A stretch of DNA of 64,000 bases from assembly GCF_019175385.1 (NCBI RefSeq), contig NC_083346.1, forward strand, positions 56,139,821-56,203,820. The letters run 5' to 3'. Below the pieces are notes generated by a model. That model had not been told where the DNA came from and made no database searches. It saw only the letters and a program-made list of their open reading frames with translations. The translations under genes and the position numbers were made by a program. Positions 1 to 11,400 of this stretch are shown piece after piece (the first letter of the stretch is position 1; each line of letters opens with the position of its first letter). Origin of the DNA: Lycium barbarum (taxonomy: Eukaryota; Streptophyta; Magnoliopsida; Solanales; Solanaceae).

Positions 1-228
1 ACTTGCTTTCTAGGTTAGTTTACATTTTTGCATTAGTTATAATTCTCTCAAACAAAACCAAAACATTATCTATCGTTTGACTTTAGCGTAGTTGGTGAAA
101 ATTCCTACTTTTCCTAATCGCCTACATATTGTTCTCTGTGGGATTCGACCCCGACTCATAGTTGGGTAAATTATATTTGCATACGACCGTGCTCATTCTA
201 ATTAATAGGGTGGATTTGGACGTTATCA
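1..228 (+). mobile_element. 3' end of an LTR (retrotransposon), cut by window edge
   Basis: The stretch reads as the terminal part of a long terminal repeat. It contains the phrase ctctgtgggattcgacccc, followed by a tract rich in acgaccg and attaataggg, and it ends in ...cgttatca at 228 (the expected CA end). The phrase is one I associate with LTR ends of plant retrotransposons, which is recognition from memory rather than a search result. No primer-binding site follows, so this is either the 3' LTR of an element lying to the left or a remnant. Superfamily not determined. Confidence 0.5.
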
Positions 229-870
229 GGTACCTCTCAAGTCTTGAATTAAAAAAAATAAATATCATGATTAAGTGAATATGAGACCTAAATAAAATTA
301 TTAAAATTTGGAGGCAAATATCAAATATTTAATCTTTTAAAAGACCCATATACCAACCTTTTCATATTTAGATTTTAGATTTTTGATTCCCTCCTTCTCT
401 TTTCCTCCTCCTCCTCCTTTCTGAAAGGTTAAATTTATCAAGCACTGCATAAATGACTTCGTAGGGCCACCTCCTCTCTGCTCTCATGGTTGTAGGTCAT
501 CGCTCCAGTAGTAATGCTTTTTTTAACTCTTGGCATCCGAGCTTACCATTTGAATGACGAAGGACTTTTTTTTTTTTTTTTGGGCTATCTATTCAATAAT
601 AATGTTATGTGAATAATAATACCTCACAAGGAAGGTAGATGGATTTTTAGCCTAAACTATCTCGACCCTCCCTTGTACCCCCCTCCCCGGCTCCTCCTCC
701 TAAACGAGATTTTTGAACCAGTTAAAAAGATTCTGCAGTAAATCCAATACAACGATATTACAGTTGTTGCAACAACTTACCGAAGTCATAAGATTTACAG
801 CATAAGGTACGAGGTGAAAAAAAGAAATGGAGGAGGTGGTGGCGAAAGAGGTGGAATGGCAGAGGAAGAG
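229..870. other. Intergenic, no gene seen
   Basis: AT-rich sequence with a T run near 565-581 and a C/T-rich stretch near 660-700. No reading frame with recognisable protein content and no RNA gene were seen. It lies between the LTR tail on the left and a hAT-like element on the right. Confidence 0.6.
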
Positions 871-878
871 GTGGCTGG

Positions 879-1815
879 TAGGGCTGCGTATCGGGTGGTT
901 CGGTTCGGGTTTGAAAGTTATCGGTCGGTTATCGGTTTGTCGACATGTTAAACTGTTAAAGAAATATCGGTTAATGGGTTATTGGTTAATCGGTTTTTGA
1001 TCGTTATCGGTTCGGTTATCGGTTTAACCGTTACGATATCACACGAAATTTTTTCAAGAACAAAGAACCCAACTTCAAAGCAGAATCAGAAACGAATTAA
1101 TGAGATGCAAAATGAATAAAGTAGCTACAAAAGAAAGTGCCTGCAACAGTTAGCTATAAATGAAGTTTGAAACTAGAAGCTGGCTGGCATCTCCAAGACG
1201 TTAAAAACTTGAAACATTTTCTTCATATTTACATGAATCCTAGTTCCCAGACCACTGTTGACAGCTTTCCAATTTGACAATGTTGTCTTTTTTATGCTTC
1301 TTCATCCGAGTCCTCAACAACTCTCCTCATTTTTGCTCTCTTTACCCGTTGCATCAGTGGCACAAAATTGTAGAGAGGAGCTGTTAGCTGCCTGAGTTAT
1401 TTCCACAAGCATTTAGTACTTGATGCTTGGTAAAGTTTGTTTCACACCTTTGGAAGCAATTAGAAGCTTTGACATTCGGGCTAAGTTCTTGTAAAACCTT
1501 GCAGCTAACTTCACCAGTGAGAAATAAATTGACTTAGGATTTACTATATAATTATATATGGAAGGGTAACAATGGAATAAATTCACTGGGCTGGACTCCA
1601 CAAATTATATATGAAAGATTCTATATGGAAGGGTATAATTGCAATTAAATAAATGATTATCTGTTCACCCGTTAACAAAAGTGGTGAACCCAAGACCCAA
1701 CCGATACCCCAATAACTATAGAACACCACCCGAAACCCGTTAACCCACTAACCCGAACCATTAACCCAATTATCAGTTCGGGTTATTGGTCTAACCGTTA
1801 ACATGCACAGTCCTA
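879..1815. mobile_element. hAT-like non-autonomous TIR element with 8-bp target duplication
   Basis: A 937-bp element is bounded by a perfect 8-bp direct repeat GTGGCTGG (871-878 and 1816-1823), as expected for hAT-superfamily insertion. Its ends are imperfect inverted repeats: TAGGGCTGCGTAT on the left and, read in reverse, TAGGACTGTGCAT on the right. The subterminal regions are rich in variants of atcggtt/aaccgat (885-1045 and 1675-1800), facing each other. No transposase is visible. The interior carries a fragment that looks like a host-gene exon (separate entry), so the element may be a gene-capturing (Pack-type) TIR element. It lies about 1.1 kb beyond the stop codon of the TBC gene. Confidence 0.75.
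1292..1520 (-). pseudogene. FANCI-like C-terminal fragment inside the hAT-like element
   Basis: On the minus strand a frame beginning [20 protein letters not shown] runs to a stop at about 1413. After a 1- or 2-base shift it resumes with RQLTAPLYNFVPLMQ and ends in an acidic tail VEDSDEEA before a TAA at 1292-1294. The pattern (K..LV, then LT.PLY.F...Q) resembles the C-terminal helical region of the Fanconi-anaemia I protein, a DNA crosslink-repair factor. That identification comes from memory and needs a search. One premature stop plus one frameshift mean it is not functional. It lies wholly inside the hAT-like element, so it was probably captured. Confidence 0.45.
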
Positions 1816-1823
1816 GTGGCTGG

Positions 1824-2895
1824 GGGTGGAAAGGGGTTGAGGTAGGAGTTTTGTGTAAATAAGAAAACTTGAGCTTTTAAAATTAATGCCATTAAAACTA
1901 ATCTCAAAAGAGCCACTCTACACAACTAAAAAAAACCTAGGTCACCTTTCCTCGAATAAAAAACTCCAAGGTCACCATTAATTAAATAACTTTTGATTTC
2001 CAAATAGTATTTCTTACCACTCTAAATTAATGATCCAAATGCTTAATATGAGTAAACTTTCCAAAAGTTCATTTTATTCTCAAATGATACAATAGACTAC
2101 AGTACTTCAAAACATGATACTGATAAACTTGATTATAGTAAAGATGATAAGCCCTGCAAAATCAAGTAAAATTAATGATTTTCTATTAGTAGAAAAAAGA
2201 GTATGGTAGGTGTACATGGATGACTTTACATAACGTCCTTACTTTACCCATACTTGCAGCGAGTACACAAACTTCCACACAGTACATTCTTCTACAAATT
2301 CGTCATCCCCACCCCCAAAAAAATAATCACATGCTATACTAAATAGGAGAATGTAAACTACCCAAACACCCAACTGCTGGTCGGATTTGCTCTATATCCA
2401 CCAGTGTGATTTCAAATTACTACTTAACAGCAAGTGGAGAAACAAATTTTATATAGATTCCCCAAAAGTTACCCTTCAAGGGGTGGGGTTGGGGTTGGGG
2501 TTGGGGTTTGGATGGTAGTGCTGAGGAGTTGAAAGGAATTTAAACGAAAAGCAGAAAACTAAGAATAAGAAAGCAACCACTGCTGTCATCTTCCATACTT
2601 GCATAAATTTCATTATGAATTTCCCATTTTACAGTTTGGAGGACAATACATAGGAAACAACAACTTTACTAACAAAGTATTAAAAGACCATCTCTTTTCT
2701 CTCTCTTTTTCCTTTCTCTACACTATCATCTTGCAGCTAACTATTATTGTCATTTGATGAATAAACAAACCCACTATATATGCTCTTAAGGGGATATAAT
2801 GAAGAAAAGAATACAAAAATATCCCTTCAATTCTTTTTGATACTAATATTAAGGTCATATCTAGCTATTGATATCCAGGCCCCAGAAAAAATCTC
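1824..2895. other. 3' flank of the TBC gene, including probable 3' UTR
   Basis: There is no protein-coding content here. The part next to 2896 must contain the 3' UTR of the minus-strand TBC gene, but I could not fix its end from sequence. A G-rich array ggggtt (about four to five units, 2479-2509) could form a G-quadruplex on the plus strand. It is not the plant telomere repeat TTTAGGG. Confidence 0.5.
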
Positions 2896-4515
2896 TTACA
2901 CCTCTTGCAGTTTCCCCTCCATCTGATGGCCGTTCATTTCCTTCTGCTGAGTTTTGGGACTCGTTTCCTCATTCACCGGCTTGCTGTCATTAACTTCCTC
3001 GGCTGGCTTCCCCTGTGTCTTTCAATTATTTTAATACTAGCAACTATAACCACGATTGGCTGGCAGTTCAAAGTATGTTCCATTAAAACAGAAAGAATGA
3101 AAAATAGTAGGGCATCGGGGGCGGGGGAGGTCTATCTTCCTATAGAAGCCACACTATGAAAGCTTCAACCAGCAGTTAAGAGTCAGCTACTTGACACAAC
3201 ATCAACCAAATCTTTTATCCCAACTGCATTTTCTAGAAAGTGCTTATTGCCCCTACACTAGGAAACTTAATCTGCATGATTATAGATACGTACATATTGA
3301 TAGGCATGTCCATGAAAATGCTTATGAGAAGTTATCATAACTCTCTTTCGTATAGCTGTTAAATACAGCAAAATGCTGGAGCACATAACGCTTGATTCAT
3401 ACATTAATATGGGTATAGGTTAGAAATAGGCTTATGGATGATGAAACACCAGTGGAGATAACCTCCACAGCTTAAACCGTATGGTCTTTACCAATGCAGT
3501 AAACTAGGCGAGTCTTCTTCGCTAGTAAATCTTAAAGGCTGGTCGGACAATTTGACAAGTGAAATTGTATTTTTTTTTTTTTTTTAAATGAAATTGTAAT
3601 TCTCATGGATCACAAGCTAATAGCAAGCCAGACTACAGAGTTAACAAGATGGTTTGATTAAAACCTAATTTAGTTATAACACCTCAAATTGGATAATAAC
3701 TTATGGACTCACCTTGTTCTTGTCACGCCATCCAAGTCCAAATGGTCTCGACAGTAAGCTGATCTTTCTAGCGGGTATCTCTGGTGATGACTCTTGGTTG
3801 ACCCGTACCGGATATGAATCTTTCTGTGTGGATCTATAAAAAAGCATAGCGATCCATTTTAGGATGAAACAAAAGATATGCATGAAGAAGTTATTGTATG
3901 TTGTTTGCATTACTAGTGACAAAGACATGTCAATGTCCTTTCCCAAATGGTAGCAGTAAATAACATAGGACATAATATCAGAAAACACTATGATGCCAAA
4001 TGGGAGGTATAAATGGTGCATTACTCAGTGCCTCACAAGGAAATCATATGTAAGGAAATTATTACCTGGGAGAAGGTAATACTTTATTTTGTCCAGACTG
4101 GTACTGCAAGGTAGCCTCCAGCATTGATTCAGCCATAACCAGTCTCTTTTCCATCTCAGCAAGGTTTCCCATGGCTTCTTCATACTTTTCCTGTATAGTA
4201 ATTATAAACCATGACACCAATATATTAGGCATTTCGTGCAATAATAAATAAAGCACTTGGAATTGACTTCTAAAATAAAACCTCAAAAAGATGGCGCTTA
4301 AGATATATTTCCTATGCTTGCGGCGAATAGAAGACTATACTTTAGCACGCCTCTCGTGTTTAACAACAGCTATGGTGCTCAAATGCCATTTAATAGATCC
4401 ACCAATAAAGATCCTCACCAAATCTAATGGGACCATACTATATTTATTAGGATTGAACAGATCAATAAAACAATCATGAATGTGTGTTCTGGATGAATGC
4501 GGGACTTGACTAAAG

Positions 4516-4553
<38 letters not shown>

Positions 4554-7500
4554 AAGATGTCTAAATTTGAATACACATCTTAATATTACAACGTTGTATT
4601 TAGATCAGAATACTAAATGAAAAATTGTTTGTTTCCTCAACATCTGAATGTTTATAATTTATAATTTATTTTTATTGAAAATTTATTAAATAATTTAATA
4701 TTTTATTCAGAAATTATTAGGTTGTAACGCAATGGTTGGTGGTGTGAATTTGGGGGTGGTTGTTGTGCGGTAGGAGCTTTGATGATGATGGTTGGTGGTA
4801 TCGGTTGGCAGTGGTGGTCTTGGTGGATGGTGGGAGTGGTTGACGATGGTGTTGGTGGTTGTTGCATGGAGGTGGTTGGTGGTAGTGGCTAGTGGCGGCA
4901 GCGGGGTGGTTAGTGGTAGTAGTTGGTAGTGGTGGTGATGATGGTTGACGATCTTGGTGGTTGTTTACAGTGGTGATAGATGTGATGGTGGAGGTGGTTA
5001 GTGTGGTAGTGACCAGTGTGGTTTTTAGAATGTAGAGGTTGTTATTAGTGGTAGTTGGCAGTGAGAGTTGTGATGGTGGCTGTGGACGACGGTAGTGGTT
5101 GTGCAGAGGTGGCTGGTGGTGGTTGCGGACAAAGTGGTGCTGAAAGGTCATCCTCGTTATCTTTTTGAGTACCTTCTTAATAATTTTAAGACATTGTTCA
5201 CCATCTGAATGATTCATATCTATTCAATCCTATTGAGTGTTTAAATCTTAAAAAGAATGAACACTCTTAATGATCTGACGTCTGAATTATTCAGATTTAG
5301 ACCTCCATTAAGTGCAAACAAATTCGGCCTAAGCATATAATGGACACCAACACATCAACTTGAATGAGGAGAAGAAAACAAGAAGAGATAGCAACAAAAT
5401 TTATTAGGATTGAACAGATCAACAAAACAATTATGAATGTATGTCTGGATGATTCTGGGACATGACTAAGGATAATCATGGACACCAATATGTTAACTTG
5501 AATGTTCAGGAGAAGAAAACACGAAGAGATGACAACAAAAAGCAGTTACTATAGAGCAAACAGATGATATATCTACTATGCACTGATCTGTACGTTGAAA
5601 CACGAAAAAATTTAGGAGAAATTCCATTGCATCAACAATGTTCACAAATAAGCACACCAAGTTTGACCTAGTTTACCAATTACTAAGAATGAAAATTGAA
5701 GAAAAGGAATTAGAAGTCGAAATGTTTCACCAAGAATTGCAAAGAGATGAAAACCTGTAGCATTTGAGAGGCATATCTTTGAGCTGCTGCCTCTTGTTCA
5801 GCGAATCTACGAGCATCTTCCGTTACCCTCTGCTCTTGCTCCACCCTCATGAGAACCTATAAAGCAAAATTCATTCACATAAATTGCCATAGCAAGCAAG
5901 GACAAACATATTAGATACTATACAGGTGTGTTGTTATCAAATATTTAATGAGAATTGTCACCTGAAGCATGGCATTCTCTTGCTCTTGCTTATCAGCAAG
6001 GGCCTGTCTAAGCTCAGCAACCTCTTGTTCTAATTGCTCAACCTGAACCATAAGTATATGCCAGTGTGCAAATGTCATTATGAGATTTAATCTTCAAATA
6101 TGGAAAGAAAAAGAAGAAACAACACAAAAGCAATTATCTCTGTGGTATAAGTAAGAAAACTAATCATGAAGGAAGGAAAGAAATCAACTAAGTCCCAATC
6201 CTAAATTAGTTGAGGTCAGCTGTATGAATCCTCTTTTGTTCATTCTGCTTTATTCAGGCCTAAATTTCTTTCATTCTAGTACCAAAATAATTGTTTCTTA
6301 GAGTAGTTAGGGGTTCTCTAGATATCCCATTTATCCCTACTCGGATTACTAGTAATCATACTACTGATGTCAGATTCTTTGCTTTCTTTGTGAAATGCAC
6401 TTAGCTAAGCACTATAAACCTAAGAGATTTTAAGATTCTTTCCACTTTCCCCCTTCGGTGATTCAGACTCCAAGCTTCTTGGTTGGAAGTAGGCAGGCTC
6501 TTACATTCAAGCAACTTCAGTATTACAAGTCTCATCAACTTCTCTATATGCCACGTGTACACTCTGTTGGATGTGATTCCAATCCTGTGCAATCTAGTAT
6601 TATCCATCTTCACATCCGCATTTCTGAAACATTCGCCATACTTCGAAACTTTAGTTGACTCAGTCACTGAATAAACATAACTTCAATGCTAGTCATTAAC
6701 CTACTATTCATTAACCTACCACAACCCTCCTCTTTTATCCGAACTTGAGAATGATTATGCTTAAGATATGTGGAATTCATCAATTGAGTTTTGGGAAAAA
6801 GAGTTGTGCCAACTATATAAAAGGCTTTGGAAGCCCTTTTCATCCACACTGAAAAAGATGTGAAGATGCACACATTAGGGAAACTTGTGGATCATATGGA
6901 AAATATGGTTGGACCAGAGAATTACAATCAAACAAATGCCAGAGAAGAAGAGAAAAGGGAAAGTTTAAATGCTCCCCCGGGATTTTGAGGCACTTCCTTA
7001 TGGTTGAGACTTAGTCTAATAGTGCTCCATCACCTCGAAAGCCCAGTCATCTTTACCCCCTACTATCCAAGAAAGCAAACTGGGTCCAGGATAATTAAAC
7101 AATTTTACCCCCTTATCAGAAAAGTCTACATGAAAACCAAAATTATTCAAGGCTGCACCTGTTTATTTCATTGAAGAATGTGTGGTTAGGTATGAATGGA
7201 AAGAATGCATTACAGATTTTCACAATGCGCAGGAGCAATATATGTGTAATGGAGAGTACAGAGAAGAAATATGCAAAAGCAACCAGATAAGTAGATGACT
7301 TCATTTTGACCAAATCCATTCACAGGCTTATAGAAAGAACAAAAATAACACAAAAACATGCTGGGAAAAATGCAGAGGATGCTGGGGGGGTTTCACTGTC
7401 TTTTGTCACCCAAGGATGCAAGTGATGGAAGTGGGGCTATGACTTCCTACTCAGACAAAAGTTATTTAATTCAAGCATAAAGAAGCCTCTTAAGTACCCT

Positions 7501-8448
7501 TGCGCTCAACTGCCGCCTGTTATCCTGCTTTACCATCTCCATCAGTGCTGTTTCTAACTCCTCCGCTCTGCACACAGAAAAAAATACATGAGAAGGACAT
7601 AACTACTCCCCTCCAAAATTGATAACTAATCCTCTTAGTTCCGACACCCATGAATAGGTATAGAATTTGGCAGAAGCGCTTATACAGAAATCTAGTGAAA
7701 ATGGAGAAATATCCATCCATTGAATTCCAAATTTGATAGATCACCCTCTAAAGGGAGAGTTGAACTTCCAAACTCTTAAGCGTCAAAGTTAATTTTTTAA
7801 AATTTTTTTTTTTTAAAAAATGACAGACTATACCGACTACTTTAATTTTGAATAGAAATTTTGCAATTCTGTTAGTGACTTTAGGCTGCCAGAGATGCTT
7901 GCTCTTTCAGATACTACCCTCATGCTCTGAGACAACAGAACAGACAGAAAATTGAAGCATCAAAACTTCTTCTTTTGTTACTACTTGGATAGTCTAAAGT
8001 TAGCAGCATACAAAAAGCGGCTGGTTTCGGCTGGGGAACCATGATCTCAAATTTGCTATTTACTTGACCTCCTAAAATTTACCCCAAAAAAAGGTGATTC
8101 GCATGCACTAAAAGGACAAAATCTGATTTCTCACACCTTCTAGTAGTATAAGGCCTCATTTGTTTTCATTAAGATTAAGACGTTTGAATCTGAATACACA
8201 TCTGAATGATTAAGATGTTGTCTCTAGATCTGAACACTGAATGATTTAGACTGTTTGTTTTCTCAACATCTGAATGTGCATAATGCATTTATTTAAACAC
8301 AATAAATATACAATTCAAATAAAATCGGAACTAAAAATTAGAAAATAAATACAAATTTAATAAAATAAAAATAGTATTTGATAAAAACATGAAACATTTA
8401 TGTTTGCTAGTAATGATGGAGATGTTTGCAGTGATGGTGGGTGGGTTT

Positions 8449-8479
<31 letters not shown>

Positions 8480-11400
8480 GAGGGGTTGCTAGGTGGGGTG
8501 GGCTAGGGTGGTGGTGGTGGGGTGGGTCTGGGGTAGGGTGGGTGGTGGTGAGGGGGTGGTTGGGGTAAGGTAGGTGGGTAGTGAATGTTGTGGGGTGGTG
8601 GTGGTGGGTGGGTTTGTGGAGTAGGGGTAGAGGTTAGGGTGGTGTTGGTGGTGAGTTGGGGTGGGTGGGTTGTGGGGCGGGGTGGTGGGAGTGAGGGGAT
8701 GGGGGAAGATGGAGCCGGTGGTAAAAATTATCCATACAAAATACCTCTTAATGATATTAAGACTTTGTTCAAGATCTTAATGATTCAGACCAAATAAGTG
8801 CTTAGATCTTAATGTAAACAAATGCATGTAAACAAATGCACTTAATGGTCTAAGGTCTGGACCATTCAGATTCAGACCTCCATTAAGTGCAAACAAATGA
8901 AGCCTAGTTCCAGATACTACACAAAAATATCAATTAACTGTTAGAATCATTACATTCATAAGGACAACAATGTATGAAAGAAGCTACAATTTACTGTGAG
9001 CAACTATGACAAAAGTCAAAATGCACAGAATGGCATTGACCAGTCACCAGAACTCAAAAGTAAAACATTAACACCCAATGTACGCACCTAAGTTCAGCAG
9101 ATCGTTTCTCCTCCAACAACTTGCACAACTCAACCTTCAGCCAAACCACCTGCATTAAAGTCGTAATTTAAAATATGCAAAGTGAAGGTACACCAATAAT
9201 GAATGACCATTAAGGCATTCACGGACTATGTGAAGCTATCTGAAAATTACTTTGATGATATCCAAACCAACAATTAATTTCAAAACAATGAAATCAAACA
9301 AGAAAGGAGTTTAATGATTGAAGGTAGGAACTTAAGGAAAACAGAGGAAAATGAAAAGATGGAGGGGAAACAAAGAGGAATAAAATGAAAAACATAAGAG
9401 GAATCGTGCGAGTGAAATGAAACTAACATTTATTTATCTGAAGTTCCACTTATCAAATGCATACGTGTTCTCAAAAGTTTAGCGGCTAATCTAGAAAAAC
9501 AGGTTTTCCATGCTCATTAGTCCAACATAGCGCCAGCTAATGTCAAGAGAAGTCTCTTAACTCAGACCAGGCACGCAAGCAATACCGTATAACATATATG
9601 ATATAAAAGCCAGATTGGGAAGAAAGGCAGCTGTTTAGCATTATTTTTCAAAAGACTTCTCAAGTTCACTGTGCGGCACATTTCTGATCATTCTGGAAGC
9701 AGCTTCCAGATGGCTTATTTTGAAGTAGACAAAATTACTTAAAGAGTGTAGTATCTTTAGACCACAATGCTTAACTTGAGCAATGACTATTTCAAGCTTT
9801 CACTTCCAAAAGATTTCCATACAAATTACCACAAATTTCAGTAACTTTCATTAATTGCATGGATCAATTCTAAAGTGCTCGTTTAAAACGTTCGACCAAA
9901 CGATAGATGAGTGTAACACATGGTTATTAGAAGTTGATCAGGAAATGTATGCAAGTTCAAAGGACAGACTGAGATATTTAATAATTTAGGGGAAATACTA
10001 CAAAAAGCTACCTGCTCTTGAAGATCTGGAACAGAATCTATTGCCACATTCCCGTTCAGGCTCATGTAAAGTTCGTCCATATTAGCAGATGCAATGTCTG
10101 TCTGAGATGCATCACTATTTGTCTCTGTATCAGCCTTTTGATCTGTTTTAGTGGCTCCTAAAATTGCAGATCCGGAATCATGCTTAAAACTGTATAATTT
10201 AGATACTAGACCCTGAGAGTCCCTCAAAACTCGAAGCCCTTTAGACCTCTCTTCCAATGCAGCCTTCACGGCTGGTCGATGCTTATTTCTTAGTACTTCT
10301 AATCTAGCTTCATTGACATTTTGATAGCCCATGCAGGCAGTCAGAACAAGTTGACTGCTATCGAAAGTCGAGCCAGCAAGCGACTGCAGTAGGGTGACTG
10401 CATCCCCAGCATCTTTTGTGGTAACTAATGCAGGTCCTGGACAAGACCAAACAAATCAATTTTGTGCAACCAAAATAGGGATATAAATTAAAGCTGCAAT
10501 GAAGAAAAGAACAATTTTTCAATCCTTGTAAACTCAAAGATTACCGTATAGTTCCAACAAAGCAAGCGCTGAACGAAATAACATCACTCGATTTCCTTCA
10601 AACAGAAGCACATCCCATACTCTAAGGACTAAAACCAAGGAGGATTAATGAGAAAGGCGTCAACAAATGGTAAGATAATCAAGGCGCGAATAAGAAAATT
10701 CCGAGTGCAGTGACCTAAATTAAGCATCTGCATTCTCGGCCATTATACAGCTTAACATTTTTCATGAGAGAGAGAAACCAACCACTTTCCCATGGAAGCA
10801 TGTTCATAAATATTGAGAGGAACCATGGTCCTGTAACCCATGCTACCTGCACTCCCAGGTAATCCAGATGATTAACTGCAATAAAGCATTTGTGAAGTAA
10901 GAGACCAAAAGGTAAAATTCATAATGATAACTACCAACATAACTGACAGATAATCTGAAGAAAGACGCTTGACAAAAGGAAGTCCAAGCAAAAGACATAC
11001 CCAACTTTGGAAATTTCTCCCGCACCAACTCCTCAAGAACAAGTTGGTCAACCTGATAAGAGACGATCAAGCAAATAAAATCTTGAGTGATATGCTCATA
11101 CTTCTAATATGCAATTGAAACATACCAAAGTAATGAAGGGCGAATGAAGAGGTAGCACTAAGTTGTAGCAAGCAAAAACCAAAACTTGCTTTACCTGAGA
11201 CTCTATCATCTCTTCTGAGTAGTATCCATCAAAGTAATCATCTAAAATCCCCATCAAAGTCCTGTAAGTTTTATTATCAAAAAAATCCTGTAAGTTTCAC
11301 CAACGATTTGATTCCAATGAGCTAAAGTGACAAAAAATATACGGAAACTCATTTTACATCTCCATAACAAATAACTCTGCAAGTGTGACGTGCTAAAGAA

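Noticed and set aside
2479..2509. Telomere-like GGGGTT array
   Set aside because: Plant telomeres are TTTAGGG; this is a short simple repeat, at most a G-quadruplex candidate.
2905..3159. 84-codon plus-strand frame
   Set aside because: Antisense shadow of the last exon of the TBC gene and its flanking intron.
4717..5217. 166-codon His/Thr/Pro-rich open frame on the minus strand
   Set aside because: It is the complement of a GGTGGT-type array inside a TIR element in an intron; composition is repetitive and no domain is present.
8585..8797. Gly/Val-rich open frame
   Set aside because: Reading of the G-rich interior of TIR element B; not a gene.
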